Source: Dactylonectria macrodidyma (taxonomy: Eukaryota > Ascomycota > Sordariomycetes > Hypocreales > Nectriaceae). From it: a DNA stretch of 64,000 nt. The translations under genes and the position numbers were made by a program. Positions 1 to 11,599 of the stretch are shown here, one piece after another. The stretch covers positions 4,340,001 to 4,404,000 of the forward strand of contig JAGMUV010000001.1 in assembly GCA_020744425.1 (NCBI GenBank), given 5' to 3'. The notes beneath the pieces were generated by a model. That model searched no databases. It saw only the letters and a list, made by a program, of their open reading frames with translations, and had not been told where the DNA came from. Each line of letters opens with the position of its first letter. The first letter of the stretch is position 1.

Positions 1-444
1 GCGGGCCACCCCTTTCTCGTCGACTCCGTCACGCCTCCGCAGAACGATGCTGGTGACTTCGACACGGGCGTCACAATGGGACAGCTTTATGATACGATAC
101 AGTCATTTACCATGCAGCAGCAGAAACCCGGTTTATTCTTTCGCGTCCGGTGGGATTTAACCTGTGAGAGACCAAGCAGCGAGAGCGTCAGTGCCGGAGA
201 GGATGAAAGCGCCCGCGAAAGCACAAACCTAGTTACCGAGTTCTGGGACGACGCGTACTTCAACTCCAGCCACTACGGACCCTTTTCTATGGAAGCGACT
301 CGGAGCGTTTTCAGGTGTGAGGAAGCTGTCAAGCCCGTTTTCGGTGGACAGGCGTGGATCCAAGGTCTCAACGACGACGCCGAACACCAAGTGCCGGCTA
401 ATGATGAGTTTGAGCTCTGGGAGCCGCTCGTGTGGAATCTATAA
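1..444 (+). CDS. C-terminal part of an unidentified protein (5' end outside window)
   Basis: The frame is open from the first base of the window and stops at 442-444. The visible 147 residues are therefore the tail of a longer protein, and the ATG at 76 is probably internal because the 25 codons before it also read as protein. The composition is acidic, with a Ser/Glu-rich linker (codons about 58-73) followed by an aromatic stretch ending in ELWEPLVWNL. I do not recognise the family, and I see no signal peptide or membrane segment in the part present. GC content and codon use resemble the other live genes. Seen: an open frame to the edge. Inferred: a real gene end. Confidence 0.55.
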   Translation, partial: AGHPFLVDSVTPPQNDAGDFDTGVTMGQLYDTIQSFTMQQQKPGLFFRVRWDLTCERPSSESVSAGEDESARESTNLVTEFWDDAYFNSSHYGPFSMEATRSVFRCEEAVKPVFGGQAWIQGLNDDAEHQVPANDEFELWEPLVWNL

Positions 445-1363
445 ACGGCCAGCAGCGTTTGTGCTTGGAATATTGGTTCGTTTCGCAGTTGGAGGGTTCC
501 CTCAGCAGCTTGCACGTTTTAAAAGGTATAACTTCTAACTAGCGCGTAGAACGCAACTAAGGATTAGTGACGACTCAGGCAACATGGACGTTGCGCGAGT
601 GTAGTACTCGCTAGCGCGAACTTGGAAGAGGTAGCGTGGGATCTATGCCATGAAAACCTAGCAACAGAACGGCGGCAGTCTGTACAACATCATCAAGATG
701 TTGAGACCGTATGACTAAGATGGTCCGATCTGCTGGTGGCTGGGATGTGGATACAGTGGGTGTCACTTAGTATTGATCCAAAATCCTGTACTGCACTAGT
801 CACTCAGGGATAAAGCTAAGCATATGAAGGTCTTATTTCACGCTGCTTTAAACTATCAGGGTAGAAGCACCCTTCTTACAGCGCACATCAACCGCCATCC
901 GCCTACAAAGATGCAAACATCAACTAAATACTAAATTGAAGAGGCCACTGTAATCGCTATAAAGAACATGAGAATAAGGCATAATGTAGAAATATTTCAA
1001 AATTCAGCGGTTGCTGCTAGTAGCCTAAAGCAGCGTGAGCCTTTTGACGTAATGGGATTAGTCCATTCTTAGCAGTGACCGCTGCGGTACATGATTTTGG
1101 ATCAAAACTTCTTGACACCCACTGTACTACGTAAGGAGCTGTGCTCCTCTCAGACACATGCAACTTAGACCTTTTAACATAACCTGCAACCTTTTTGCTT
1201 CATCACAAGACTTGTATTAGCAAATCCGCGCATTCTACATTAGCGTCTGAAGCTGGTCGAACAGGAGCCTCCGAATGCTCATTGGCGTCAAGCAGGCAAC
1301 GAGCTTCGCTGAATTAGGAGACTCTTGAGCTTCTCACTCCAAGTGTCTATTGAACACCGCAAC
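445..1363. other. Intergenic, no gene seen
   Basis: The only open frames here are short and lack coding character. The stretch separates the 3' ends of two convergent genes, so it should hold both terminators, but I cannot point to a specific site. Confidence 0.5.
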
Positions 1364-1963
1364 TCACAGGTTCTCCTTCAGGATAATGTACAAAGCCTCC
1401 GCCCTCGCCAGGATAGTACCGTCCCCGTCCTCGATCGTCCCATGCAGAAAATACTTGCGTCCTTCGACCCTTTCCACACACCCCCTGCATAAGTAGCTTG
1501 CCGGAACCTTGAGTGGCCTCAGAAACTTTGTGTTCAGGTGCCCCGTCATGGCCACACCCCCAGGGATGGCCCCGTGCGCCCTGTTGATAGGGAAGAGCAT
1601 AGACGTGACCTCGTCGAGGATGGTTGCTACGATGCCGCCGTGGCATACGCCGGGGTATCCGCCGACAGCTAGCCCAAAGGAGACAAGGAACATGACTTCG
1701 TTGATGACTAGGGGTGACGATGTCGGCGACGGCAGCTTCTGCTGTCGCTGCTGTCGCTGCTGGGGTGTGGGTGGTTTGTATAGCGTCAAGAGCGCTGTGA
1801 TGGTGCTGGGAGTGTTGAGTGTCGTGGCGAAGAGGAGACCTTCACCGTTGTCCTTGAGGAATCGCGACGATGTCGTCTCACAAACGATGCCGGGCTCATT
1901 TAGGTACGTGGCGCACCAGGGAATCGCCTCGAAGTGCATGATATCTGGATTTTCGGAATTCAT
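1364..1963 (-). CDS. Hotdog-fold thioesterase (PaaI/4HBT type)
   Basis: Single-exon gene of 199 residues. The ATG at 1963 was chosen because the 65 codons upstream in the same frame look like untranslated leader and the conserved fungal N-terminus begins at MNSENPDIMHFEAIPW. The segment GVCHGGIVATILDEV (residues about 106-120) is the hotdog thioesterase signature: HGG at the start of the central helix followed by the acidic Asp-Glu pair. The family hydrolyses acyl-CoA or related thioesters in the cytosol or peroxisome; the substrate cannot be read from sequence. A Gln/Arg-rich low-complexity insert (residues about 68-76) precedes the domain. The length is normal for fungal PaaI-like proteins. 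The gene converges on the one at the window edge. Confidence 0.8.
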   Translation of the reverse strand: MNSENPDIMHFEAIPWCATYLNEPGIVCETTSSRFLKDNGEGLLFATTLNTPSTITALLTLYKPPTPQQRQQRQQKLPSPTSSPLVINEVMFLVSFGLAVGGYPGVCHGGIVATILDEVTSMLFPINRAHGAIPGGVAMTGHLNTKFLRPLKVPASYLCRGCVERVEGRKYFLHGTIEDGDGTILARAEALYIILKENL

Positions 1964-2574
1964 GACGGCAGATGAGCTGATAGAGAGATGGTGAGTGTGC
2001 GAGTGCCGTTCAGGGCTTTGTTCTATTCTGTGGTGAATAAATACCGTATATGGCACTGATGCTTGGAGCGTGCACACCCGTTCCGGCGAGCCAGCCGAGA
2101 TTTGCCGGCTGGACAGGGTCCCAACCGCCCCTGCCGCTACAATGTTTATAGTAAGCACGGGTTAACTACTCCGTATCTACTTATACCTAACATTCAGGGT
2201 GGGGCTAAAGAAAGTCATAAATCTAGGGAGTGAATTATTCTAGACGAAAATAGAGAGCCAGGGCGTTTTGGTCTAGAAGAACGGAGTCTTTTATTCTCTT
2301 AACTCGACACGGGGAGATTTCTTAACGGAAGTAGCTATGCCCTTCCAGGGCTTCCTCTTTCTACTCGTCAGTAGATATCGCATAGAAAGAAGGAATCGGC
2401 GTGTATTTCTATCGCTGCGGCTCGGTATAGTAACGCGATGTGTGAATACTATACCTAGGAAATAGATCTACCATAGATGGCTACTAGTAGTGATGACGTT
2501 GATGACAATATACTTTGCTATACTTAATAAACTAAATCGATATCTGGGCCATAAAGTCCGCTGTATAAATCGTC
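1964..2574. other. Intergenic, 5' side of the thioesterase
   Basis: Contains the presumed promoter of the minus-strand thioesterase. The part from about 2160 becomes AT-richer. I see no gene, clear repeat or RNA. Confidence 0.4.
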
Positions 2575-2841
2575 CTAGCCCTTTCTGACCTGGTCCATCC
2601 CTTTCCCCCAAGTCAGCTTCAACCCCGGGACTGCTCCCTCCGCTTTGAACCTCGTCCATTCGGCATCGAATAGATCAAAATATCTTCCCTCACCTTCGGT
2701 GACTATTGCGCCTTCCCTTAGCCCTGCCACATTCATTTGAACAATCCCACTTGCCGGGTCTTCAGCATGGGTAGCTAACTTCCCCCGACCTTTCACCTTT
2801 GGATCTGAACCAATGAGTAGGACCTGGCTGCAAGTTCGAGA
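2575..2841 (-). pseudogene. Open fragment of an unidentified gene
   Basis: On the minus strand a frame is open from just after a stop at 2842-2844 to a stop at 2575. It reads like protein, for example GRYFDLFDAEWTRFK, but has no ATG at a sensible place. A neighbouring frame just upstream (about 2816-2890) is also protein-like (TNKRRVISDMISNLQPG), suggesting a frameshift around 2815. I do not recognise the family. It lies about 400 bp from the edge of the transposon nest and is most simply a decaying gene end. Confidence 0.3.
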
Positions 2842-3249
2842 TCATGTCGGAGATGACGCGCCGCTTGTTGGTGGGTGGTGCCGAGGGTTGAGATACTACG
2901 CCAAGGCAGTTCACCTGTCGCATTGCTAGCTACACTAAAAGGGAATGCGCACTCCGCTAGAACGTAGTGCAAATACTATAGATATACTGAATGTGACATC
3001 ACCATTCGGCTTCGCAACTACGAAAGGCTTAGATCGATAAGGAGGCGGAACCCGAGTTTAAGCTCCACGAAATGAAGGCATTAAAATACTACGTCACCCC
3101 ATGCATATTAGAGCGGTGACAGTGCATGGAGTAGCCTCAGCCTCAGGCTGCGGGCTGGGCAAGCGACTACTAATCTTGCTTTATCTACGTATTAGTCTAG
3201 TGCTATATCCATTCCTAATATTTTGTATTATATAAGGACTCCGTATAGG
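2842..3249. other. Intergenic flank of the transposon nest
   Basis: Base composition shifts from balanced to AT-rich towards 3200. No gene seen. The last bases (CTGTA at 3250-3254) are the left copy of the target duplication of element A. Confidence 0.4.
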
Positions 3250-3254
3250 CTGTA

Positions 3255-3663
3255 TGTAACGGTCATGTCCACAAGCTAGCCTGTGCAGAGTATAGGGTAG
3301 CTTAAGGATGGGTTCTTAAGGAATAGACCAGGGTCTATATTAGTAGAGCGGTTAGGTTATACTTACTAAGCAGTAGTCATAGTATTATATTAAGTAATAG
3401 TCAATATATAATAATGTATAGTAGTTAGAGTAAATTAAGGTAATTAAGTTATATTAATAGCTAAAGAGCTGCTTATTCTAGATATATACTTTTTAGGTAT
3501 TTATATACTAGATAGATTGTAGGTTCTATAGATTATGCAATCTATAGATTATAATGATTCTAAGAGTTATAATCCTTAGGTTATTAGATGAAATTTATAA
3601 GTATTATATTATTATTAGTCCTAATTGCCTTTAGACTCCTTAGGTTAAGCATAAGTTATAATA
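3255..3663 (-). repeat. Element A left LTR (3' LTR in transcription sense)
   Basis: 409 bp, beginning TGTAACGGTC; the end corresponds to GGTCGTGACA in the less-mutated right copy. The adjacent interior, read on the minus strand, has a purine run (aaagaggagat) suitable as a polypurine tract. This confirms that pol reads leftwards. Confidence 0.85.
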
Positions 3664-4067
3664 TAATATCTCCTCTTTATTAGTCTTACTTTTAAGACCT
3701 ATTTTTAAGACTGTTTTTAAATTTCATTTATTAGTAATTAACTTAGATTTATAACTATTTTTATTAATATATTAATATAATAAGTAATTATATTTCTAAG
3801 TCTATCTTAAAAAAGGAAGAAGAATGCTGCTTTTTATTTAAAAGCATTCATTTATTAAGTAAACTCACTATTATGCTTTATTCTTCTTATTTTAAGTATT
3901 CTTATACTTACTTAATAGCGCTAGGTTTATCTAGATATAGTAAGTGCATTAGTCAGAGGCGTTCTTATAATAGTATTTAAGTAGCTTCTTTATATTTATA
4001 ATCTTTTTAACTAATCTTTTACTTTATAGTACTAATTATTTTTATAATAAAAACGCTTATTTCTTAG

Positions 4068-4496
4068 GAGAAGAAGTTAGAAGCTAAAGAAGAGAGTACT
4101 AATAAGGATTTAGTAAAGCTATAGTAAGAAATAGTAGAAATACAGGCTTATCTTACTATTACTATTAGTCATTTATTATATATTCATATAATAAAGAAGT
4201 ATATAAAAGAGCTTTATAAGTCAGAGTTTTATAAAGGCATTTAGAGTCTTAAAAGGGAGGATAAATTAATAGAGGAGTTAAGTTATTATAAGTAAGAAGC
4301 ATAGTAGGAGTTATACTCTATTATTAAGAGTGACTTTAATCTTAATTCCTTAGGTCTTAGTAATTTTAACTTTAATCTTATGGCTTTATCTTTAGATCCT
4401 TCTTTCCTTACTTTTAGCATTATATATAGTATGCCTTTAGTAAATACTATGTATAGTTAAGGTTTCTTAGTAATTACTATGAGTTTTCGCTTTTAG
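4068..4496 (+). pseudogene. Antisense coiled-coil ORF of element A (decayed)
   Basis: The strand opposite to A's pol, between the 3' LTR and the integrase end, has one frame whose stops are all of the RIP type (TAA/TAG at former Gln codons). It reads KKLEAKEESTNKDLVKL, then a Leu/Ile-heptad stretch with basic residues, then LKREDKLIEELS. This matches in order and character the antisense ORF of element B (KKKLEADKEEAGEDLL then LDKEDSLLKALD). Such coiled-coil proteins antisense to gypsy pol occur widely in fungal genomes as uncharacterised hypotheticals (recollection, not searched). Start codon not determined. Function unknown. Confidence 0.55.
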
Positions 4497-7400
4497 AATA
4501 GTCTTTTTATTTTATAAAGTATATTATTTTTCTATTAATTTCTTTATATTATAGATTTCTTTAATATAGTATTCTTCTAGGTCTTTTATTACTAGTTTAT
4601 AACTTTATTTATTATTAATTAGAATAATGTTTTCTATTAATTCTAATAATAAGATATAAAAAACTAAGTAATATTATATTTTTATATCCAGTTTATAGTT
4701 ATTTTCTAATATTTTTTTTAAAACTTTATAAAGTCTGATAAATTTATAGTCAAGTTTTTTACTTAGTCTATCTATTAATAGGTTTTTTATTACTAATAGG
4801 ATTATATCTCCTTTTAAAAGGGATAGTTCCTTTAGCCTTTTTTAATTATAGTACTTTTTCATTCATCTTTATATGAATTTAAGTTTAGTTTTTATTTCTT
4901 TATAGAGATTTTTTAATTAATCTAATATTAGGATTGCTTTTAGGTTAATAATTCCTTTATACTATTATTAGTATGCGTTTAGTATAAATCTGAAATTAGT
5001 ATAGTATAGTATAAGCTTTATACTTTTATTAATTATAGTATTATAACTTAGTTATACTATAAGTAACTTTTTTACTTAATTATTTTATTTATAATTAATA
5101 TAATATTATAAGTACTATTTAAATATTTAATTTATATATTCTATTTATCCATCGGCCTATAGCCAGAATGCTATTATAAGTCAGTAGTTTAATTTTAATT
5201 AGGCTATTAAGGCTTACTAAAACTTAGATATAAATAAGGGTCTTCTATTACTTAGAATCTCTATTAGTAAGCTGTATATACTAACAATATTCTATAAGAA
5301 TAGGTAAGTAAACTATTCAACGTCTGTTAACTCTTAGTATAGTATAAAATAGGAAAATTTCATAAATCTATTTATAATAATAAGAATGCTATTATAGAAG
5401 GTACTACTTGTAGAGTCTTTTAATAAGAGTAACTTTATAATAAAATCCATTATAATAGAGTCCTATAGTCATTTAGCGATTAGTAAGGGTTATAATTCTT
5501 TATATAGTTTATAGCATTATATTCGTGTTTTATTATATAGTTTATAGGATTTAATGACTTTTATAACTATTCTCTTTATACTAGAAAAGGTATGTATTGT
5601 TTTAACTTACTTAAGAGTCTTATTAATCCCTTAATATTTATATAAAGGATGTTTATAAATATCTTAATGTGTATGATAAGCGAGTGGGACAAATAAGCGA
5701 GCGTGACACTTATATTATACAGCTAAAAGTATAAACTTTAAAATTTCTAAAATAGGCTATAAAGCTCTACAATTTTTAAAAAATTAATTTTAGATATTTA
5801 ACTAAAGAGTCAATAAGCTAGTCTTTTTTTTATATTTTTAAAAAAATTATTAAGCTAGTTATAAATAAAAATAGTAAAAAAAAACAGTGCGAATTTAATA
5901 CTGCTAGCGCTATATGTATATATAATCTAAAAAAATTCATAAAAATAATACATTTTATAAATAAGTTAAAAATAAAATCCTAGCTATTTTAGGCTTAGTT
6001 TGAATTTCTAATGATTTTTTAAAAATCGTGATTTAAGGTGAAAATCAGAGTGTCACGCTCGCTTGTTTGTCCCACTCGCATATCATATACGTAATACTAA
6101 TTATTTATATAATTCTAAGGGGACTTATAACCTTTATAGTCTGAGTTATAATTCAGGAACTAGGCAGAGTGCTCTTATTACTCTATCTATTTTATATATT
6201 TAATTATATTCTTATATTCATTTATAAAGTGTTTCTTAAGATACTATTACTATGATTTATATTATCTTATTAAGCTTATTAACCTATTTAAGTTTTTTTT
6301 ATACTTTACTTAGCTTATAGTTTTAATAATTATTTATTTCCTAATATTCTCTTATATATTATTTTAAAAGGTCTAGTAAGCATTATTTACATTATACTAT
6401 ATAGCTAATATATGCCTTTATAAAATCACTATAGAAATACTAACTGAGTTTTTTAACTAGAGTCTAGAGATTTCTATAATAATTGCTTTAATAGAAGTAA
6501 GTAATTACTTAGAATCCTTATAATCCTATTAAGACTGCTTTTCTATCCTACTATAGTAATTCTTTTAGAGCTGGCTATTTATTATATATCTATTATTCGA
6601 AGCTTTGCTCAAGCTTCTATAATCATTCTAATAAGTCTTCTAGCAATCGTAACTCACTTATAACTATAATATATCTTTATTTAAAGTATCTATTAGGAAT
6701 GTAGGCCAATATTTACTCATTAGCTTTTAGTATATTAATTTTAAAGTCAGATTATTAACTTATTATATTAACTTATCCGTTTTCTAAGCCTTTTTTATAA
6801 ATAATAATATAGTCAAATTCTAATAGATATTCTATATAGTAAAGTTATCTTTTACTAAGCTTTTATATAGTTATAAAGTATAAGATATTCTTATAATTTA
6901 TATATATAATAACTTAGTATTTATTACTTAAGAGATAGTAATAGAATTCTTAGAAAGATCTGAATATTATTATAAATTCTTTATTATAAATAGAGTAGTT
7001 AAGCTCTACTCCTTTTAATATACTTAAATAGAATGTAATTAAGTACAGTTTCCTTTTATTATCTTATTATCCGATCTAAGCTCTTAGAGCGAAGTTAGAA
7101 GCATTAGTTTCTAATTCAATTAATCATTTTAGGTCAAATATTACTAAAACAGGCTTACTAAGGATAGCTTATTTTAAATTATTAAAGGCTTTCTAAGCCT
7201 TTATATTCTATTTAAAGTCCACGTCTTTCTTTATTAATTCTATTAAGGGTTTCATAATATCGCTAAATCTGCAAATAAAGCTTTAATAATAATTAGCAAA
7301 CCCTAAAAAGCTCTATACTTCTTTAACACTCTTATCTAGTTTTGGCCAATCTTTAATAGCTTTGATTTTCTTTTTATCCATTTAGATCTCATTTAGTTAG

Positions 7401-10400
7401 ATAGTATATTTAAGAAAGTCCACTTCTTATATATAGAACTTACTTTTTTCTAGCTTAATAAATAGCTTTATATCTTATAGCTTCTATAGTACTTTATAAA
7501 CGTATTCTATATAATCTTCTTTAGTATTAGAGAAGATCAGGATATTATCTAAGTAATATATAATAAAAATATTAAGGTATTTTCTTAAAATATTAGTAAT
7601 TATTTACTAGAATATTATTAGTGCATTTATAAGTCTAAAGAGCATTACTAAATATTCAAAAAGTCCAAATTTAGTTCTAAATACTATCTTCTACTTATTT
7701 TTAGGTTTAATATAGATTAAGCTATATACACTCTTTAAGTTAAGCACTATAAACTACTTCTTATTATAGAGGCAATCCCTTAGCTTAGTAATTAGAAGTA
7801 ATAGTATTCAATTTTTATATATAATAGTATTTAGCTATTAGTAATCTATAATTAGTTAGAGTTTACTATTCTTTTTAAGAATAAATATAATAAAATAATC
7901 TATAGATAATTTTAATATCTTAATATATCCTTTTTATAATATATCTTTAAGGTATTCCTTTAGTACTTAAAGCTAAATATTATTAAAGTTATAGAGTTTA
8001 TAGAACTTAGGTAAAGTTCCTTCTTTTAATATAATTTCATAATCCTATTCACTATATTTAAATAGGCCTATTTCTAGTTCTTTAATAAACAGTTTCTTAT
8101 AAATATAGTAAGTAAGTAGTATATTCTTTAATCTTTTATTTACTTTTAGTTATTTCTTTCTTTCTATAAGATCCTTATTAAGCTTTATTAATTAGCTTTA
8201 TATAAAGGCAATAGTATAGTATATCTTACTTTATTAAGCTTTATAGTATTTATATTTTATACCTTAAGGTAGGAAAGTTTCTATTATTTCTTTTACTAAT
8301 ACTTTATTAATACTATTATTAGTTAAAGTTTAAGATCTTATATTATAGTCTGAATTTAATTTTTAAGAAGAGTAATTATTAATATTATTAAAGTTTACTT
8401 AGCTAGTCTTTTAGTTTATTACTAGGTTAATTCATTTTAACTATAAGTACCCTAAGACTAAAGTATAGTATATAATAAGTATTATATTAAATAAGATTCT
8501 TTTATTTTATCCTTTTATAAAAACCTTAAGATAATTAAGCTTTTTAGTTATTCTTCTATTATTATAATTAAATGAAGTTCTTTTAAGGTTTTATACTTTA
8601 TAAAGTTTTGCCTTATCTTTCTATAGGAGTTTTAATATATTTACTACTATAAGGTGAATATAATTAAATTCTATATTACTATTTACTAAAGTGAGTAGCC
8701 AGTTTCTCTTAATTCATACTTATATTTCTAAGTATTAATATATTATTTATACGCTTTTAGTTATATATAGAGCTCTTATTTCTAAAGGTTCTGCTTCCTC
8801 TAGTTCTATACTTATCTATTACTTTATTATAAATAGTATTAAAAGTTTTTTATATTTTCTATTATTCTATTTTATAAAAGTTAGAATATTTATCTATAAT
8901 TATATTTATATTATATATTAACCTTATTATATATATATATCTAATACTTAGATTATTAATAATTAATAAATTAAGTATTATAATATTAATACTTTATTAA
9001 ATAATCTATATTATATTCTATAAGCTATATAATTCCTAGGTTTTTATACTATTTCTATACTTAATAGTCTTCTATATCTTCTATTTTATAAGGCTTTATT
9101 ATAAGTTAACTGTTTACTTATACTAAGAAATAATCCTATTTAAGCTTTTTTATAAAGTATATAATGCATTCTTAATAGATATAAGAGGCCTATAAGATTT
9201 CTTCGTGTTTCTAGTATCCTTAGTATACTCAGGGTTCGTCTTCCTTAAGCTATCATTTAGTTAGGTTTCGTGAGTTTTATCTGTCATTCTAGTATAAAGC
9301 TTAGATATATATATCCGCTTCTTTTATAGGGTCCTATATTTTCTTAGCAAACTGTTCGATTTAGATGTCTTCTATTATATATACTAATGCGTCTTATTCT
9401 TCTAGAGTAATACTTTAGAGTTTATTATCTATTTCTAGATATTTATTTATTAATATAAGAATATCTTTATTTTTAATTATATACTTAGCTTTTTTAATAT
9501 AATATATATTATTTCTTATACTAATTAATAATATAAAGTAACTATATATTATACTACTATTTAATATAGTAAGTTATCCTTTACTAACCTATTATTAAGG
9601 GGCAGAGTATTATTAAAAAGTGCTAATTATTGCTTATTTACTAGGTTCTAGTATATTAGACTATTAATTAAAGATATTAAATTTATTAAAGTCTTCTATT
9701 TATATTAGTAGTTCCTTAAGTTATTAGACTATAGTAATAGTATATATTTTATTATTAAGTTAAAGTATAATAATTAGGTATTCTAGAACTTATCCCTCTA
9801 GGATTAGTTTCTATTTTTAGGTTATCTTATTCTAGATTCTTTATTCTAATTCTTTTTCCTTCTTTTCTTCTTCTATTTATTTATCCTTAAGGTTAGTCTT
9901 ACTAATTGGCCTTCTCTAAGGCATATCTTCATATTTTAAGTCTTCTATCTAATCTCACTTTTACTATACCTTACTGAACTGTCTAGTATAACCACTTTAG
10001 GTTATATTAATAAATTAAGTAAGGAGGTCATCTCCCTTCTTAACTAAGTTAATACTATAAGAAAGTATAGTAATAGGCTTAAATAGTTTCTTTTCCTTCC
10101 TAAGTTTCTTATAGTCTTAAGAAAGGTATTCTAGCTTATTATAATTATAGTATTTAAACGTCCTTCTCCTTTATTATTATATTACTCTGAGTTCTATAGG
10201 TCCTGCTATAGTGCTATAGGATGTATATAAGGTGCGCTATCTCCTCTAATTAGCTTTATTTTTCTAATCCCTATTCTTAATATAGTTTCCTTTATTTCAT
10301 TCTATTTTATACTTAAAGAGCCTATTATTAATTATAATATATAGTTAAGTATAAGTATTAAAAATAGTAAGGGATTCTAGTATCTTAAAAACCTTATCCT

Positions 10401-11111
10401 TAATATTATCTTTAAGTCCTTAATAGAACTCATTAATTATAATATCTTCATTCTAGTTAAGCTTAGTTAAGAGATATTAGAATTCTATAAGATATTCTAA
10501 TGCTGCTTTATACTATCTTAATTTCCAAATTGCCTAAAGAGCGTTATATTTTTTATTCTATTTATTATAAGTATTAATAAGTCTTTTTTTATATAGTTAG
10601 AAGTTCTTAAAGAGTTTATTAGTTTTAATATAGTAATTATTATAGAGGTTCTTAATAAAGTCTCTTAAGATTAATTCAAACCCTTATAAGGCCTTTCTTT
10701 TAAATAGGCTTATTATATATCTAACCTTTAGTTCTTTATTTATAAATATAATAAGGTAGTATATAAAATATGACTTAAGTTATATAAAGTGCTTATAAAG
10801 GTTTTTAAGAATATTATTAAACTTAGTTAGTATTAGTAATTTAAGAGTTTCTCTAGTATTATAAGATTATGCTTATTAGGCTAGTGCATTAAAACTAGTA
10901 AATTATTCTACTTAATGCTACTATTCGCTCTTAGTAGCGGTTTAAGCTATAGTTAATTCTATAATTCGCGTTTTAAAAGTAGTAATAGTATTTATAATAT
11001 TCAGGCCTTATTAAGCTCTAAAGGCTACAAACTGCGCCTTATAGTATTCATATGCATTATAGTTTAGCTTAGATATATTAATTATTTTATTACTAAGATA
11101 TTAGTTTTTAG
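4497..11111 (-). pseudogene. Element A gag-pol, decayed (interrupted by the MITE and by B)
   Basis: Read on the minus strand from right to left. A retroviral-type zinc knuckle pattern, with its Cys codons mutated, lies at about 9969-10010. The reverse transcriptase core lies at about 7250-7950, with the catalytic box reading YYLDNILIFSNT (from YxDD) near 7540-7570. RNase H and integrase regions lie between there and about 4500, interrupted by the MITE at 5667-6092. The gene is normally a polyprotein copying element RNA into DNA in cytoplasmic particles. Stops in every frame make it non-functional. Domain borders are approximate. Confidence 0.7.
5667..6092. mobile_element. MITE with about 37-bp terminal inverted repeats, inside element A
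   Basis: The left end (gcgagtgggacaaataagcg, then agcgtgacac) is mirrored at the right end by gtgtcacgctcgcttgtttg followed by tcccactcgc. About 37 bp match with two or three differences. The left flank is TA; the right flank is TA or AA depending on the exact end chosen. The 350-bp interior is AT-rich with no coding frame, as in non-autonomous Tc1/mariner-pogo derivatives. The same terminal sequence occurs at 55411-55467 next to a pogo-type helix-turn-helix, giving a likely mobilising family. Confidence 0.75.
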
Positions 11112-11494
11112 TATTACAGCCTAGGTTCCCACTAAGCGGTTAAGAATAGCAGAACGATAGGACCTGCATCTAGTTCAGACTAATAGTATAGCCCCACCCT
11201 AGGACTAACGCCCTACTAGGACTGATAGTAATAGTCTAAGACTAATAGCAGTCTTCTAAGTAGGATAGTAGTCTACTTAGTATATAGTTAACTAAAGAGT
11301 GTATATTTAATATAGGCAGCTCTTTAGCTATTAACATAACTTAGTTATATTAAATATATTTTACTTTATTATTACTAAATATAATAAGCATTATTTAATC
11401 TTAACTTATTTAATTACTTTATTATTTAAACCTTTAAATTAAAACCTAATATATACTAGCCTTATAAGAATAGTATATTAACTTAATTATTATA
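11112..11494 (+). repeat. Element B 5' LTR
   Basis: 383 bp. Its first 200 bases are only lightly mutated (for example cctaggttcccactaagcgg) while the rest is AT-rich. The opposite holds in the 3' copy, so the original sequence can be inferred by comparing the two. The interior starts with tattaatagctcttattta, identical to the corresponding position of element A. Confidence 0.85.
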
Positions 11495-11599
11495 TATTAA
11501 TAGCTCTTATTTATTATATTACTTATATTAAGCTTAAATAATATTAAATTATTATAATAGCTTTACTTACTATACTTAGTTTAACTCTATCTTCTTTTT

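Noticed and set aside
1347..1646. 99-codon minus-strand frame beside the thioesterase
   Set aside because: Overlaps the thioesterase in another frame and lacks protein character.
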